64,000 bases of DNA from Pseudomonas paracarnis (GCF_904063055.1 NZ_CAJFCN010000004.1:372001-436000), one strand, 5' to 3'; shown: positions 7,718 through 18,299, counted from the stretch's first letter. Made by a program: numbers and translations. Notes: generated by a model not told the origin, from the sequence alone.

Positions 7718-8764
7718 TCAGGCGCGCTTTTTATGCTGTACCACAGGTTGCTGGGCCAGGCGTGCGAACAGGTTTTTCGGGTCGGCCAGGTCCGGCACCA
7801 GCTCCAGCTCGCTGCCCACATCCGAGGCTTTGGCCACGTCCAATACATAGCGCAGGGCCGAGTAGTCTTCGATGGCAAAACCCACCGAGTCGAACAGGGT
7901 AATTTGGCGGTCATTTTCGCGGCCCGGCTGTTGGCCGTTGATCACTTGCCACAGCTCGGTGACCGGCGAATCTTCCGGCATATGCTGGATTTCACCTTCG
8001 ATGCGGCTTTGCGGTTCGTACTCGACGATCACCCGGGCGCGCTCGACGATGCGGCGGTCCAGCTCGGTCTTGCCCGGGCAGTCACCGCCCACGGCATTGA
8101 GGTGCATGCCTGGCTCGATCATCTCGTCAGTCAGGATGGTGGCGTAGGCTTTGTCCGCAGTCACGGTGGTGACAATGTCCGCGCCTTTGACTGCCTCGGC
8201 GACGCTGGCGGCCAGGATCACCTTGATCGCCGGGAACGCCTTGAGGTTGGCGGCGAGCTTGGCGGTGGCCTGGGGGTCGATGTCGAACAGGCGGATTTCA
8301 GTAATACCGAGCATGGCGTGGAAGGCCAGGGCCTGGAATTCGCTTTGGCAGCCGTTGCCGATCAGCGCCATGCTGCGGCTGTTGGCGCGGGCCAGGTAGC
8401 GGGCGACCAGGGCCGAGGTGGCGGCGGTGCGGATCGCAGTGGTCAGGGTCATTTCCGCCAGCAGCACCGGTTTACCGGTGTCGACGTCGCCCAAGGCACC
8501 GAACGCCATCACGGTGAGCATGCCGGCCAGGGTGTTTTTCGGGTGGCCGTTGACGTACTTGAAGGCGTACAGCGAGGCGTCGGACACTGGCATCAGCTCG
8601 ATCACCCCATCCGGTGAGTGGTTGGCCAGGCGCGCGCATTTCTCGAAATCCTGCCAGCGCAGGTAGTCGGCGCGAATGTAGTCGGCCATTTCGGTGATGC
8701 AGGTTTGCAGGCCTTTTTGCGAAACCAGGTAGCTGAGGTCGTTGACGTCGATATAACGGGTCAT
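7718..8764 (-). CDS. ocd: Ornithine cyclodeaminase
   Basis: The cytosolic NAD-dependent enzyme converts L-ornithine to L-proline and ammonia. The 348-residue protein matches known Pseudomonas and Agrobacterium enzymes in length. It carries a dinucleotide-binding segment (SMALIGNGCQSEFQALAF, middle of the protein) and the conserved LNAVGGDCPGKTELD motif holding the catalytic Asp. It is 11 bases downstream of the CtlX gene, so the two should be co-transcribed and act in sequence: citrulline to ornithine to proline. Related mu-crystallin-type dehydrogenases share the fold, but the GGDCPGKTEL motif favours true ornithine cyclodeaminase. Confidence 0.92.
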   Translation of the reverse strand: MTRYIDVNDLSYLVSQKGLQTCITEMADYIRADYLRWQDFEKCARLANHSPDGVIELMPVSDASLYAFKYVNGHPKNTLAGMLTVMAFGALGDVDTGKPVLLAEMTLTTAIRTAATSALVARYLARANSRSMALIGNGCQSEFQALAFHAMLGITEIRLFDIDPQATAKLAANLKAFPAIKVILAASVAEAVKGADIVTTVTADKAYATILTDEMIEPGMHLNAVGGDCPGKTELDRRIVERARVIVEYEPQSRIEGEIQHMPEDSPVTELWQVINGQQPGRENDRQITLFDSVGFAIEDYSALRYVLDVAKASDVGSELELVPDLADPKNLFARLAQQPVVQHKKRA

Positions 8765-8775
8765 GGCAAGACTCC

Positions 8776-9702
8776 TTATTGAAATGAGGGACGGGCCGGC
8801 AGATGCACTTCGGCCAGCATGCAGCGGGCACTGCCGCCGCCGATGCGTTCGATGTTGTCGATATTCACCACCACCGGCCGCGTATGGCGTTCCACATGCT
8901 GACGCTGCGCCGGATGCAGGGCGCCCCAGGCACTGGCGGACATCACCAGCAACGGCTGGCCGTCCCGGTCGTGGACCTCCAGCATGTTGCCGGCGAAGGC
9001 TTCCAGCTGGTCGAAGTCCAGGCTGAGGATGTCTTTGCCGGTATCACGCAGGGAGCGTTCCAGGGCCAGGCGTTCGCGGTCGTCGGGCAGGGCCTGCAGG
9101 CACACCACCGCGAGGTCGCGGCCAACGCTCATCATCACGTTGCTGTGGTAGATGGGTGCCTGGTGGCGGTCCAGGGCGTGGAACACGCAGAGTTGGTAGT
9201 CGAGGCGTTCGGCAAACTGGCGCAGGGCCGCGTGGTGGGTGCGCCCCGAATGGCAGGCGTAGCTGATGCGGTGCTGGCGGTCGAGTACCATGCTGCCGGT
9301 GCCTTCCAGGAAGATGTTCTGTTGTTCCAGGTGGCTGAGATCGATGGTGGTGTTGATCGCAAAGCGCTGCTCCAAAACTTGCAGCACGCCCTTGTTGCGC
9401 TCCAGTCGGCGGTTCTGGCCTTCCATGGGGTAGAGCACCAGGCTGCCGTCGGCATGGCTGCTCCACCAGTTGTTGGGGAAGATCGAGTCGGGCGTGTGGG
9501 GCGCCGGCGTGTCCTGCACCACCAGCACCTCCACGCCGTGCTGGCGCAAGGTGTCGACATAACCGTCGAACTCCTCCAGCGCTTTGTGCTGTGCACTGAG
9601 CGGGTCCAGCGGCGGGCGTTGGAAACGGTTGTTGATCGCGGTATCCGGGTTGAAGGCAAAGCGCGCCGGGCGGATCATCAGGACGGTGTTGGTGGTTTGC
9701 AT
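8776..9702 (-). CDS. ctlX: CtlX-like citrulline hydrolase (arginine deiminase / amidinotransferase fold)
   Basis: The 308-residue protein has the pentein-fold signature set: PNNW (IFPNNWWSSHADGS), FLEGTGSMVLDR, YHSNVMMSVG and a C-terminal RIGGGSARCMLAEVHLP with the likely catalytic Cys. This pattern matches the family named citrulline utilisation hydrolase CtlX, thought to release ornithine from citrulline. A longer open frame runs upstream to 9792, but the ATG at 9702 (MQTTNTVLMIRPARFAFN) is where family similarity begins. It is first in a two-gene operon with ornithine cyclodeaminase. Assignment to citrulline rather than another guanidino or ureido compound relies on the neighbours. Confidence 0.85.
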   Translation of the reverse strand: MQTTNTVLMIRPARFAFNPDTAINNRFQRPPLDPLSAQHKALEEFDGYVDTLRQHGVEVLVVQDTPAPHTPDSIFPNNWWSSHADGSLVLYPMEGQNRRLERNKGVLQVLEQRFAINTTIDLSHLEQQNIFLEGTGSMVLDRQHRISYACHSGRTHHAALRQFAERLDYQLCVFHALDRHQAPIYHSNVMMSVGRDLAVVCLQALPDDRERLALERSLRDTGKDILSLDFDQLEAFAGNMLEVHDRDGQPLLVMSASAWGALHPAQRQHVERHTRPVVVNIDNIERIGGGSARCMLAEVHLPARPSFQ

Positions 9703-9853
9703 GGGGGCACGGGTCCGTTGGGGATCTTGTGCCGCTATTGTGTGCGTTGCGGGGAAAGGATCCCGGCTGAAACGGCGGGGTGGCTCAGCCAAGAAAGCTG
9801 AAAACGGGAGTGGCGCAGCCGAATCGGCTGCCAGATTGAAATACGATCAAACT

Positions 9854-9939
9854 GTGGGAACTGGCTTGCCTGTGATAGCGGTGTGTCAGCCCCATTCATC
9901 TGGCTGGCCCACCGCTATCGCAGGCAAGCCAGCTCCCAC
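9854..9939. repeat. REPIN-like inverted repeat, family 1
   Basis: Left arm GTGGGAACTGGCTTGCCTGT and right arm GGCAAGCCAGCTCCCAC form an inverted pair around a short variable centre. It accounts for most of the 283-base gap between ctlX and the GNAT gene. Confidence 0.9.
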
Positions 9940-9985
9940 ATTGGTATTGTGGTGATTGTTATCGCTGTGTCAGCCAGGAGGAACC

Positions 9986-10879
9986 ATGTCTACCGCTGTT
10001 CGCCTTGCCCAACCGTCCGATGCCGAAGGTATCAGCCACGTCATCCTGGCTGCGCTGCACAGCAGCAACGCACGTGATTACCCCGCGGATGTGATTGCGC
10101 GGGTTGCCAGCAACTTCACCCCCGACGCTGTGCTGGCATTGCTCCAGCGGCGGGTAGTGTTGGTGGCGACTCAGGCTCAACTGATCGTCGCTACGGCCTC
10201 ACTGGATGGCAATGTGGTGCGCTCGGTGTTCGTCAACCCAGCGCTGCAAGGGCAGGGCATTGGCCGATTGTTGATGATCGAGATCGAACTGCGCGCCCGT
10301 GAAGCCGGCGTGACGGTCTTGAGCGTGCCGTCCTCGCTGACGGCGCAAGCCTTCTACGCTAAGTTGGGTTTTCACAACGTGCGTGACGTGTACCACGGCA
10401 ATGAGCGCACGTTGGTGATGGAAAAAACGCTGTTGTCCCGCCACCCCATAGGGCCTTATCGCGACCGTCAACACCGTGCCCAGGTGATTGAGTTATGGCA
10501 GCAGGCGTTTGGCTATGACACCGCGCATAACCTGCCGAGCCTGGCGATTGATAAGAAACTGGCGGTCAACGACGGGTTGTTCTTCGTTGCCACCGACAAC
10601 AAAGCCGTGATCGGTACCATTCTCGCCGGCTATGACGGGCATCGTGGCTGGTTGTATTCGGTGGCGGTGCATACCGACTATCGGCGCCATGGCCTGGGAT
10701 CGTCGCTGGTGCGCTATGCCGAACAGGCGTTGACGGCGCTGGGTTGCATGAAGATCAACCTGCAGATCACCGGCGGCAATGACGTGGTGGTAGGGTTTTA
10801 TGAGGCGTTGGGGTACGGGGTGGAGCCGAGGATCAGTATGGGCAAGAAGATTGCCGAGAATATTGCGCCACGCTCTTGA
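9986..10879 (+). CDS. Tandem GNAT-family N-acetyltransferase (two acetyltransferase domains)
   Basis: The 297-residue protein holds two GNAT domains. Domain 1 (about residues 1-145) has the acetyl-CoA loop VNPALQGQGIGRLLM and ends in FYAKLGFHNV. Domain 2 (about 155-297) has VHTDYRRHGLGSSLVRYAE and FYEALGYGVEPR and resembles YpeA-type acetyltransferases. Both P-loops look intact, so both halves could be active. The start is set by an AGGAGG ribosome-binding site at 9976-9981; an upstream in-frame ATG at 9956 lacks one. The gene stands alone between REPINs and its substrate is unknown. Confidence 0.85.
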   Translation: MSTAVRLAQPSDAEGISHVILAALHSSNARDYPADVIARVASNFTPDAVLALLQRRVVLVATQAQLIVATASLDGNVVRSVFVNPALQGQGIGRLLMIEIELRAREAGVTVLSVPSSLTAQAFYAKLGFHNVRDVYHGNERTLVMEKTLLSRHPIGPYRDRQHRAQVIELWQQAFGYDTAHNLPSLAIDKKLAVNDGLFFVATDNKAVIGTILAGYDGHRGWLYSVAVHTDYRRHGLGSSLVRYAEQALTALGCMKINLQITGGNDVVVGFYEALGYGVEPRISMGKKIAENIAPRS

Positions 10880-10895
10880 AAGCGCAGAAACCAGT

Positions 10896-11096
10896 GTGGG
10901 AGCTGGCTTGCCTGCGATAGCGGTGGGCCCTTGATCGTTCCCACGCTCTGCGTGGGAATGCCGCCTGGGATGCTCCGCGTCCCGCCGGACAACAGGTGAC
11001 GCGGAGCGTCAGGGGATGCATTGCATTCCCACGCGGAGCGTGGGAACGATCATATGCTGACTGACAGTTCGCTATCGCAGGCAAGCCAGCTCCCAC
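10896..11096. repeat. Family 1 REPIN split by a nested family 2 element
   Basis: The outer arms are family 1: GTGGGAGCTGGCTTGCCTGC from 10896 and GGCAAGCCAGCTCCCAC ending at 11096. Between them, at 10933-11051, sits a complete family 2 element (GATCGTTCCCACGC ... GCGTGGGAACGATC). This looks like one repeat inserted into another. Confidence 0.85.
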
Positions 11097-11129
11097 AGGG
11101 TTTTGTGGTGTCGCTGGCTTTTGTGGCTG

Positions 11130-12149
11130 TCAGACCTTGACGATCCAACCCGCTGGCGCTTCCACGTCACCGGTCTGCACACCGGTCAGCTCTTTGTAGA
11201 GCTTCTGGGTGATCGGGCCGACTTCGGTCTCGCTGTGGAACACGTGCAGCTTGCCGTTGTACTGGATGCCGCCGATAGGCGAGATCACCGCTGCGGTACC
11301 GCAGGCGCCGGCTTCCTTGAACTGATCCAGCTTGTCGATGAACACTTCGCCCTCGACCACTTCCAGGCCCAGGCGGGTCTGGGCCAGTTCGATCAGCGAC
11401 AGGCGGGTGATGCCTGGCAATACCGAAGGCGACTTCGGCGTGATGAACTGGTTGTCGTGGGTGATCCCGAAGAAGTTGGCCGAGCCGACTTCTTCGATTT
11501 TCGAATGTGTCATCGGGTCCAGGTAGATCGCGTCGGCGAAGCCGAATTTCTTCGCTTCCGAACCGGGCATCAGGCTGGCGGCGTAGTTGCCACCGACCTT
11601 GGCGGCACCGGTGCCTTGCGGCGCGGCGCGGTCGTAGCCGGAGATCTGGAAGTTGTGCGGCACCAGGCCGCCCTTGAAGTAGGCACCGACCGGGATGCAG
11701 AACACCGAGAAGATGAACTCCGGCGCGCTACGCACGCCAATGTTGTCTCCGGTGCCGATCACGAACGGGCGCAGGTACAGCGCGCCGCCACTGCCGTACG
11801 GCGGGATGAAGCGCTCGTTGGCCTTGACCACTTGTTTGCAGGCGTCGATGAACGCGTCGGTCGGCACTTGTGGCATCAGCAGGCGGCCACAGCTGCGCTG
11901 CATGCGGGCGGCGTTCTGGTCCGGGCGGAACAGGTTGATCGAACCGTCCTTGCAACGATAGGCCTTCAGGCCCTCGAAGCATTGCTGGCCATAATGCAGG
12001 GCAGTGGAGCCCTCGCTGATGTGCAGCACATTGTCGTCGGTCAGGGTGCCAGCTTGCCATTCGCCGTTTTTCCAGACCTGGAGAAACCGCTTGTCGGTCT
12101 TGATGTAGTCAAAACCCAGCTTGTCCCAATTGATGCTCTCGTTACCCAT
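11130..12149 (-). CDS. ilvE: Branched-chain amino-acid aminotransferase IlvE (class IV, PLP)
   Basis: The cytosolic enzyme swaps amino groups between Leu/Ile/Val and 2-oxoglutarate, for synthesis and for the first step of breakdown. The 339-residue protein has the fold type IV pattern, with the probable PLP lysine in AAKVGGNYAASLMP and the EVGSANFFGI and ACGTAAVISPI phosphate-binding stretches. An AGAGGG-type ribosome-binding site precedes ATG 12149. It lies downstream of the bkd operon on the same strand, with 205 bases and an inverted repeat between, so it probably has its own promoter, while its product feeds the bkd complex. Confidence 0.95.
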   Translation of the reverse strand: MGNESINWDKLGFDYIKTDKRFLQVWKNGEWQAGTLTDDNVLHISEGSTALHYGQQCFEGLKAYRCKDGSINLFRPDQNAARMQRSCGRLLMPQVPTDAFIDACKQVVKANERFIPPYGSGGALYLRPFVIGTGDNIGVRSAPEFIFSVFCIPVGAYFKGGLVPHNFQISGYDRAAPQGTGAAKVGGNYAASLMPGSEAKKFGFADAIYLDPMTHSKIEEVGSANFFGITHDNQFITPKSPSVLPGITRLSLIELAQTRLGLEVVEGEVFIDKLDQFKEAGACGTAAVISPIGGIQYNGKLHVFHSETEVGPITQKLYKELTGVQTGDVEAPAGWIVKV

Positions 12150-12267
12150 GACACCCTCTATCTCTGGTCAAGTCGGATTTTTTTTCTGGATGGGCGCAAC
12201 AATACTGCATTCTTGGCCGGTGTGGGAGGAGGGCGGCGGACCATTCAACCTCTGCATTGGCTGATCC

Positions 12268-12344
12268 ACCGCTATCGCGGGCAAGCCCGACTTCCACATT
12301 GGAATGCATTCCAAGTGTGGGAGCTGGCTTGCCTGCGATAGCCA
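12268..12344. repeat. Two family 1 REP halves in inverted (tail-to-tail) order with a palindromic junction
   Basis: Here the halves are reversed relative to the other copies: CGCTATCGCGGGCAAGCCCG comes first and GTGGGAGCTGGCTTGCCTGC second. The junction TTGGAATGCATTCCAA (12300-12315) is a perfect palindrome, extended imperfectly by CACA/TGTG outside. Confidence 0.8.
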
Positions 12345-12354
12345 CGCCACGGTT

Positions 12355-13734
12355 TTACAGGTGCAACGCGTGCCCCAACGCCCGCAGCGCGGCTTCCTGC
12401 ACCGCTTCACCCAGGGTCGGGTGGGCATGGATGGTGCCGGCCACATCCTCCAGGCGCGCACCCATTTCCAAGCTCAGGCCGAACGCGGTCGACAGCTCGG
12501 ACACTCCGGCCCCCACGGCTTGCCAGCCAACAATCAAGTGATTGTCACGTCGCGCCACCACCCGCACGAAGCCGGCTTTGGACTCCAGCGTCATGGCCCG
12601 GCCATTGGCGGCGAAGGGGAAGCTCGACACAATGCAATCCAGGCCGGCAGCCTTGGCCTCGTCCGGGGTCTTGCCGACCACCACCAGTTCCGGGTCGGTA
12701 AAGCACACCGCCGGAATTGCCGCCGGGTTGAATTCGCGGGCCTTGCCGCTGATCAGTTCGGCAACCATTTCTCCCTGGGCCATGGCCCGGTGCGCCAGCA
12801 TCGGCTCGCCGCTGAGGTCGCCGATGGCGTACACGTTGCGCATGCTGGTCTGGCAGCGGCTGTCGATCTTGATCGCCGCGCCGTTCATGTCCAGGTTCAG
12901 CGCTTCGAGGTTCCAACCCTGGGTGTTGGGTTTGCGCCCCACGGCGACCAGCACCTGGTCGGTGTCCAGCGCCAAGATGTCGCCGTTGGGGGCGCGCACC
13001 TGCAGTTTGCCGTCGGCAAAGCCGGTGACGCTGTGTTCCAGGTACAGCTTCACGCCGAGTTTCTTCAAGGATTCAGCCACCGGCAGGGTCAGCTCGGCGT
13101 CGTAGGCCGGCAGGATGTGCGCCTGGGCCTCGACCACACTGACGTCGGCACCCAGCTTGCGGTAGGCAATCCCCAGTTCCAGGCCGATATAACCACCGCC
13201 CACCACGATCAGGCGCCGGGGCACATGGGTCGGTGCCAGGGCTTCGGTGGAGGAGATAATCGGCCCGCCAATCGGCAGCATCGGCAGGTTGACGCTTGTC
13301 GAGCCGGTGGCCAGTAGCAGGTGCTCGCACTGGATGCGCTGCTCGCCCACCTCGACAGTCTTGCCGTCGATGACCTTGGCCCAGCCATGGATCACCTGCA
13401 CCTTGTGTTTTTTCAGCAGTGCGGCGACGCCGGTGGTCAGGCGGTCAACGATGCCGTCTTTCCATTCCACGCTCTTGCGGATGTCCAGGGTCGGTACATC
13501 CACTTCAATGCCCAGTTGCGAGCCCTGGCTATGGTGCACGGTTTGCTGGAACTGCTCGGCCACATGGATCAGCGCCTTGGAGGGAATACAGCCAATGTTC
13601 AGGCAGGTGCCGCCCAGTGCCTGGCCTTCCACCAGGATGGTGGGGATGCCCAGTTGGCCTGCGCGAATCGCCGCCACATAACCGCCGGGGCCGCCGCCGA
13701 TAATCAGCAGCGTGGTGTGCAATGTCTGAGTCAT
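12355..13734 (-). CDS. lpdV: Dihydrolipoyl dehydrogenase E3 of the branched-chain keto-acid complex (Lpd-Val)
   Basis: E3 reoxidises the lipoyl groups of the E2 core, passing electrons to NAD+. The 459-residue protein has an N-terminal FAD motif ([19 protein letters not shown]), the redox disulfide [15 protein letters not shown], a central NAD motif ([20 protein letters not shown]) and the C-terminal [13 protein letters not shown] His-Glu dyad. An open frame extends upstream to 13815, but that part overlaps the bkdB coding end; ATG 13734 gives the normal N-terminus. It is the last gene of bkdA1-bkdA2-bkdB-lpdV, 4 bases after bkdB, and is dedicated to this complex rather than to pyruvate dehydrogenase. 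Confidence 0.95.
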   Translation of the reverse strand: MTQTLHTTLLIIGGGPGGYVAAIRAGQLGIPTILVEGQALGGTCLNIGCIPSKALIHVAEQFQQTVHHSQGSQLGIEVDVPTLDIRKSVEWKDGIVDRLTTGVAALLKKHKVQVIHGWAKVIDGKTVEVGEQRIQCEHLLLATGSTSVNLPMLPIGGPIISSTEALAPTHVPRRLIVVGGGYIGLELGIAYRKLGADVSVVEAQAHILPAYDAELTLPVAESLKKLGVKLYLEHSVTGFADGKLQVRAPNGDILALDTDQVLVAVGRKPNTQGWNLEALNLDMNGAAIKIDSRCQTSMRNVYAIGDLSGEPMLAHRAMAQGEMVAELISGKAREFNPAAIPAVCFTDPELVVVGKTPDEAKAAGLDCIVSSFPFAANGRAMTLESKAGFVRVVARRDNHLIVGWQAVGAGVSELSTAFGLSLEMGARLEDVAGTIHAHPTLGEAVQEAALRALGHALHL

Positions 13735-13738
13735 GCCC

Positions 13739-15004
13739 TTACTCCAGGAACAGGCTGGCGGGTTGTTCGAGCAGGCCGCGAATGGCCTGGATGAATTGCG
13801 CCGCGTCCATGCCATCGACCACGCGGTGATCGAAGGAGCTGGAGAGGTTCATCATCTTGCGCACCACGATCTGGCCCTTGATCACCATCGGCCGCTCAAC
13901 GATGCGGTTGACGCCGACGATGGCCACTTCCGGCAGGTTCAGCACCGGCGTGCTGACAATGCCGCCCAAGGCGCCAAGGCTGGTCAGGGTGATGGTGGAA
14001 CCGGACAGCTCATCGCGGCTGGCCTTGCCTGTGCGTGCGGCATTGGCCAAACGCGCGATTTCTTCGGCAGTGCCCCACAGGCTGCGGGCTTCGGCGTGAC
14101 GTACCACCGGCACCATCAGGCCAACGTCGCTTTGGGTGGCGACGCCCACATGCACGGCACCAAGGCGCGTGATGACCTGGGCTTCGTCGTCGTAACGCGC
14201 ATTGATCTGCGGGAAGTCGCGCAAGGCTACCACCATGGCCCGCACGATAAACGGCAGCAGGGTCAGCTTGCCGCGTGTCGCACCGTGCTTCTCGTTGAGA
14301 TGCACGCGCAACTCGTCGAGGGCGGTGACGTCGATTTCTTCCACGTAGCTGAAATGCGCGGCGCGCCGGGTGGCGTCCTGCATGCGCTGGGCGATCTTGC
14401 GGCGCATGCCGATCACCGGGATTTGGTGTTCGTCGTTGCGCTCGGCGTAAGGGTTGGCGGCACTGGCGCCCGTTGCCGTGCCCTGGCGCAAGTAAGCCTC
14501 CAGGTCTTCATGCAGAATTCGGCCGGCAGGCCCTGTGCCCTGGACCAGGCGCAGTTGAATCCCGGCATCCAGCGCGTGTTTGCGCACGGCAGGCGAGGCC
14601 AATGGGCGTTCGCTGGCTTCACGGGCCACGGGCGCTTGCGGCGCTTTCACTGCTGCAGCGGGCTTGCTTTCTACCGGCGCCTGTACCGGTTTGGCTTCGG
14701 CCACAGGCGGCGCGGCCTTCGCCGGCTCGGCAACCACCGGGACATCCTTGGTATTGCCTGCGCCTTCTACTTCAATGCTGATCAAAATACTGCCCACTGC
14801 CATGACCTCACCCGGCTCGCCGCCGAGGGAAATCACCTTGCCGTGGACCGGCGAGGGAATATCCACCATCGCCTTGTCGGTCATCACATCCGCCAGCACC
14901 TGGTCTTCAACCACCAGGTCGCCGACCTTTACATGCCATACCGACAATTCAACTTCCGCGATGCCTTCGCCAATGTCCGGCATCTTGATAACGTGCGTGC
15001 CCAT
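13739..15004 (-). CDS. bkdB: Branched-chain keto-acid dehydrogenase E2 (lipoamide acyltransferase)
   Basis: The E2 core transfers the branched acyl group from lipoate to CoA. The domains in its 421 residues are a lipoyl domain (residues 1-80, lipoylated Lys in [17 protein letters not shown]), an Ala/Pro/Lys-rich linker, a peripheral subunit-binding domain ([32 protein letters not shown]) and the catalytic domain ending in the active-site [15 protein letters not shown]. Its start directly follows the bkdA2 stop, so it is part of the same operon. Confidence 0.96.
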   Translation of the reverse strand: MGTHVIKMPDIGEGIAEVELSVWHVKVGDLVVEDQVLADVMTDKAMVDIPSPVHGKVISLGGEPGEVMAVGSILISIEVEGAGNTKDVPVVAEPAKAAPPVAEAKPVQAPVESKPAAAVKAPQAPVAREASERPLASPAVRKHALDAGIQLRLVQGTGPAGRILHEDLEAYLRQGTATGASAANPYAERNDEHQIPVIGMRRKIAQRMQDATRRAAHFSYVEEIDVTALDELRVHLNEKHGATRGKLTLLPFIVRAMVVALRDFPQINARYDDEAQVITRLGAVHVGVATQSDVGLMVPVVRHAEARSLWGTAEEIARLANAARTGKASRDELSGSTITLTSLGALGGIVSTPVLNLPEVAIVGVNRIVERPMVIKGQIVVRKMMNLSSSFDHRVVDGMDAAQFIQAIRGLLEQPASLFLE

Positions 15005-16063
15005 TCAGACCTCCATGACCCGTTTCAACGCCGCGCCCACTCGGGACGGCCCTGGGAAATACGCCCATTCCTGCGCGTGCGGGTAGGGGGTGTCCCAACC
15101 GGTGACGCGTTCGATCGGCGCTTCCAGGTGGTGGAAGCAATGCTCTTGCACCAGCGAAACCAACTCGGCACCAAAGCCGCAGGTGCGCGTGGCCTCATGC
15201 ACCACCACGCAACGGCCGGTCTTTTTCACCGACTTGACGATGGTCTCCAGGTCCAGCGGCCACAGGCTGCGCAGGTCGATGACCTCGGCGTCGATGCCGG
15301 TTTCTTCAGCGGCGACTTGCGACACATACACGGTGGTGCCGTAGGTCAGCACGGTCACGGCCGAACCCGGACGCACGATGGCGGCCACATCCAGCGGCAC
15401 GGTGTAGTAACCGTCCGGCACCTGGGCTTGGGGGTGTTTCGACCACGGCGTTACCGGGCGGTCGTGGTGGCCATCGAAAGGGCCGTTATACAGGCGCTTG
15501 GGTTCGAGGAAGATCACCGGGTCATCGTTTTCGATGGAGGCGATCAGCAGGCCCTTGGCGTCATAGGGGTTGGACGGCATCACCGTGCGCAGGCCGCAGA
15601 CCTGGGTGAACACCGCTTCGATACTCTGGCTGTGGGTCTGGCCGCCATAGATGCCGCCACCGCAGGGCATGCGCATGGTCAAGGGCGCAGTGAACTGGCC
15701 GGCCGAGCGATAACGCAGGCGCGCCGCCTCGGAGATGATCTGGTCGGTGGCGGGGTAGACGTAGTCGGCGAACTGGATTTCGGCCACCGGGCGCAAACCA
15801 TAGGCGCCCATGCCCACGGCCACGCCGACGATGCCGCTTTCCGAAATGGGGGCGTCAAACACCCGCGAGCTGCCATACTTGGTCTGCAAGCCTTCGGTGC
15901 AACGGAACACGCCGCCGAAGTACCCGACGTCCTGGCCGAACACCACCACGTTGTCGTCACGCTCAAGCATCACATCCATGGCCGAGCGCAGGGCCTGGAT
16001 CATGGTCATGGTGGTGGTGGTCATGGCGGTTTCCAGTTCGATGCTGTTGTTGTGGTCGTTCAT
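15005..16063 (-). CDS. bkdA2: Branched-chain keto-acid dehydrogenase E1 beta subunit
   Basis: With BkdA1 it forms the thiamine-diphosphate-dependent decarboxylase of the complex. The 352-residue protein shows the transketolase-like beta fold: FGQDVGYFGGVFRCTEGL, FDAPISESGIVGVAVGMGAYGLRPVAEIQFADY and the C-terminal transketolase domain (AVTVLTYGTTVYVS, EVIDLRSLWPLD). The first residues (MNDHNNSIELETA) are weakly conserved, so initiation at MTTTTMTMIQ is possible. It starts 1 base after the bkdA1 stop. Confidence 0.95.
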   Translation of the reverse strand: MNDHNNSIELETAMTTTTMTMIQALRSAMDVMLERDDNVVVFGQDVGYFGGVFRCTEGLQTKYGSSRVFDAPISESGIVGVAVGMGAYGLRPVAEIQFADYVYPATDQIISEAARLRYRSAGQFTAPLTMRMPCGGGIYGGQTHSQSIEAVFTQVCGLRTVMPSNPYDAKGLLIASIENDDPVIFLEPKRLYNGPFDGHHDRPVTPWSKHPQAQVPDGYYTVPLDVAAIVRPGSAVTVLTYGTTVYVSQVAAEETGIDAEVIDLRSLWPLDLETIVKSVKKTGRCVVVHEATRTCGFGAELVSLVQEHCFHHLEAPIERVTGWDTPYPHAQEWAYFPGPSRVGAALKRVMEV

Positions 16064-16064
16064 G

Positions 16065-17306
<1,242 letters not shown>

Positions 17307-17495
17307 CTACGCTCTATCTTGTGAATTTCTTGTAGTGGGCGCGCTAGCTGACAGTCAGTCTTCGGGTAGAAGAAATCTTGTCCTACAACAATCATAGGCG
17401 TGGCGTAGAAGAATATTTATCTGTGTTTCATTGCGCTCACGGTCATTTGCGGATAAAAAAACTGCATAAACATAATAAACAGGTGATTTTGTCTC

Positions 17496-17984
17496 ATGCG
17501 CAAACTGGACCGTACCGATATCGGCATTCTCAACGCCCTGCAGGAGAATGCCCGGATCACCAATGCCGACCTGGCCCGCTCGGTCAACCTGTCGCCCACG
17601 CCGTGTTTCAACCGGGTCAAGGCGATGGAAGAACTGGGGCTGATTCGTGAGCAGGTCACGCTGCTGGATGCTGATTTGCTGGGGCTGCACGTCAATGTGT
17701 TCATCCATGTGAGCCTGGAAAAACAGAACGAGCTGGCGCTGCAGCAATTCGAAGGGGCGATCTCGGATCGGCCTGAGGTGATGGAATGCTACCTGATGGC
17801 CGGCGACCCGGACTATTTGATCCGGGTGTTGGTGCCCACGATCCAGTCCCTGGAGCGCTTTATGATGGACTTTTTGACCAAGGTGCCGGGGGTGGCGAAC
17901 ATTCGCTCCAGCTTTGCCTTGAAGCAAGTGCGCTACAAAACCGCATTGCCATTGCCGGCCAACGGCATCAGCCTCGGTTCCTGA
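17496..17984 (+). CDS. bkdR: BkdR, Lrp-family activator of the bkd operon
   Basis: The 162-residue protein has an N-terminal AsnC/Lrp helix-turn-helix ([47 protein letters not shown]) and a RAM domain (about residues 70-150) that binds branched-chain amino acids. Divergent placement directly opposite bkdA1 is the arrangement known from P. putida, where BkdR binds the shared intergenic region. That region (17301-17495) is AT-rich near the bkdR start (ATAAACATAATAAACAGG). Confidence 0.93.
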   Translation: MRKLDRTDIGILNALQENARITNADLARSVNLSPTPCFNRVKAMEELGLIREQVTLLDADLLGLHVNVFIHVSLEKQNELALQQFEGAISDRPEVMECYLMAGDPDYLIRVLVPTIQSLERFMMDFLTKVPGVANIRSSFALKQVRYKTALPLPANGISLGS

Positions 17985-17998
17985 TTCAACACGGGACA

Positions 17999-18290
17999 AA
18001 ATGTGGGGCTTGCCTGGGATGACGGCCTGCCAGCCGACGCCAATCTACCTGACACCCAACGATCCAACTGTGGGAGCTGGCTTGCCTGTGATGGCGGCCT
18101 GACAGCCGACGCCAATCTACCTGACACCCCCGCAGTCCAAATGTGGGAGCTGGCTTGCCTGCGATGACGGCCTCCCAGGCGACACATATCTACCTGACAC
18201 CCCCGCAATCCAACTGTGGGAGCGGGCTTGCTCGCGAAGGCGGCCTGGCAGGCGACACAGTTGGATTGTGTACATATCGATTCCTGCGGT
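17999..18290. repeat. Tandem array of about four 73-base units containing REP half-sites
   Basis: Units begin near 17999 (slightly shortened), 18066, 18139 and 18212; the last three starts are exactly 73 bases apart. Each unit carries GTGGGAGCTGGCTTGCCTG (or the GCGGGCTTGCTCGCG variant in the last), then a GGCCT-C-AG-CGAC stretch and, in the first three, ATCTACCTGACACCC. Unlike REPINs, all halves point the same way. The array follows bkdR. Confidence 0.85.
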
Positions 18291-18299
18291 AACGGCCAC

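Noticed and set aside
17999-18290. Possible CRISPR array because of regular spacing
   Set aside because: The whole 73-base unit is repeated, including the part that would be a spacer. There are no unique spacers and no cas genes nearby.
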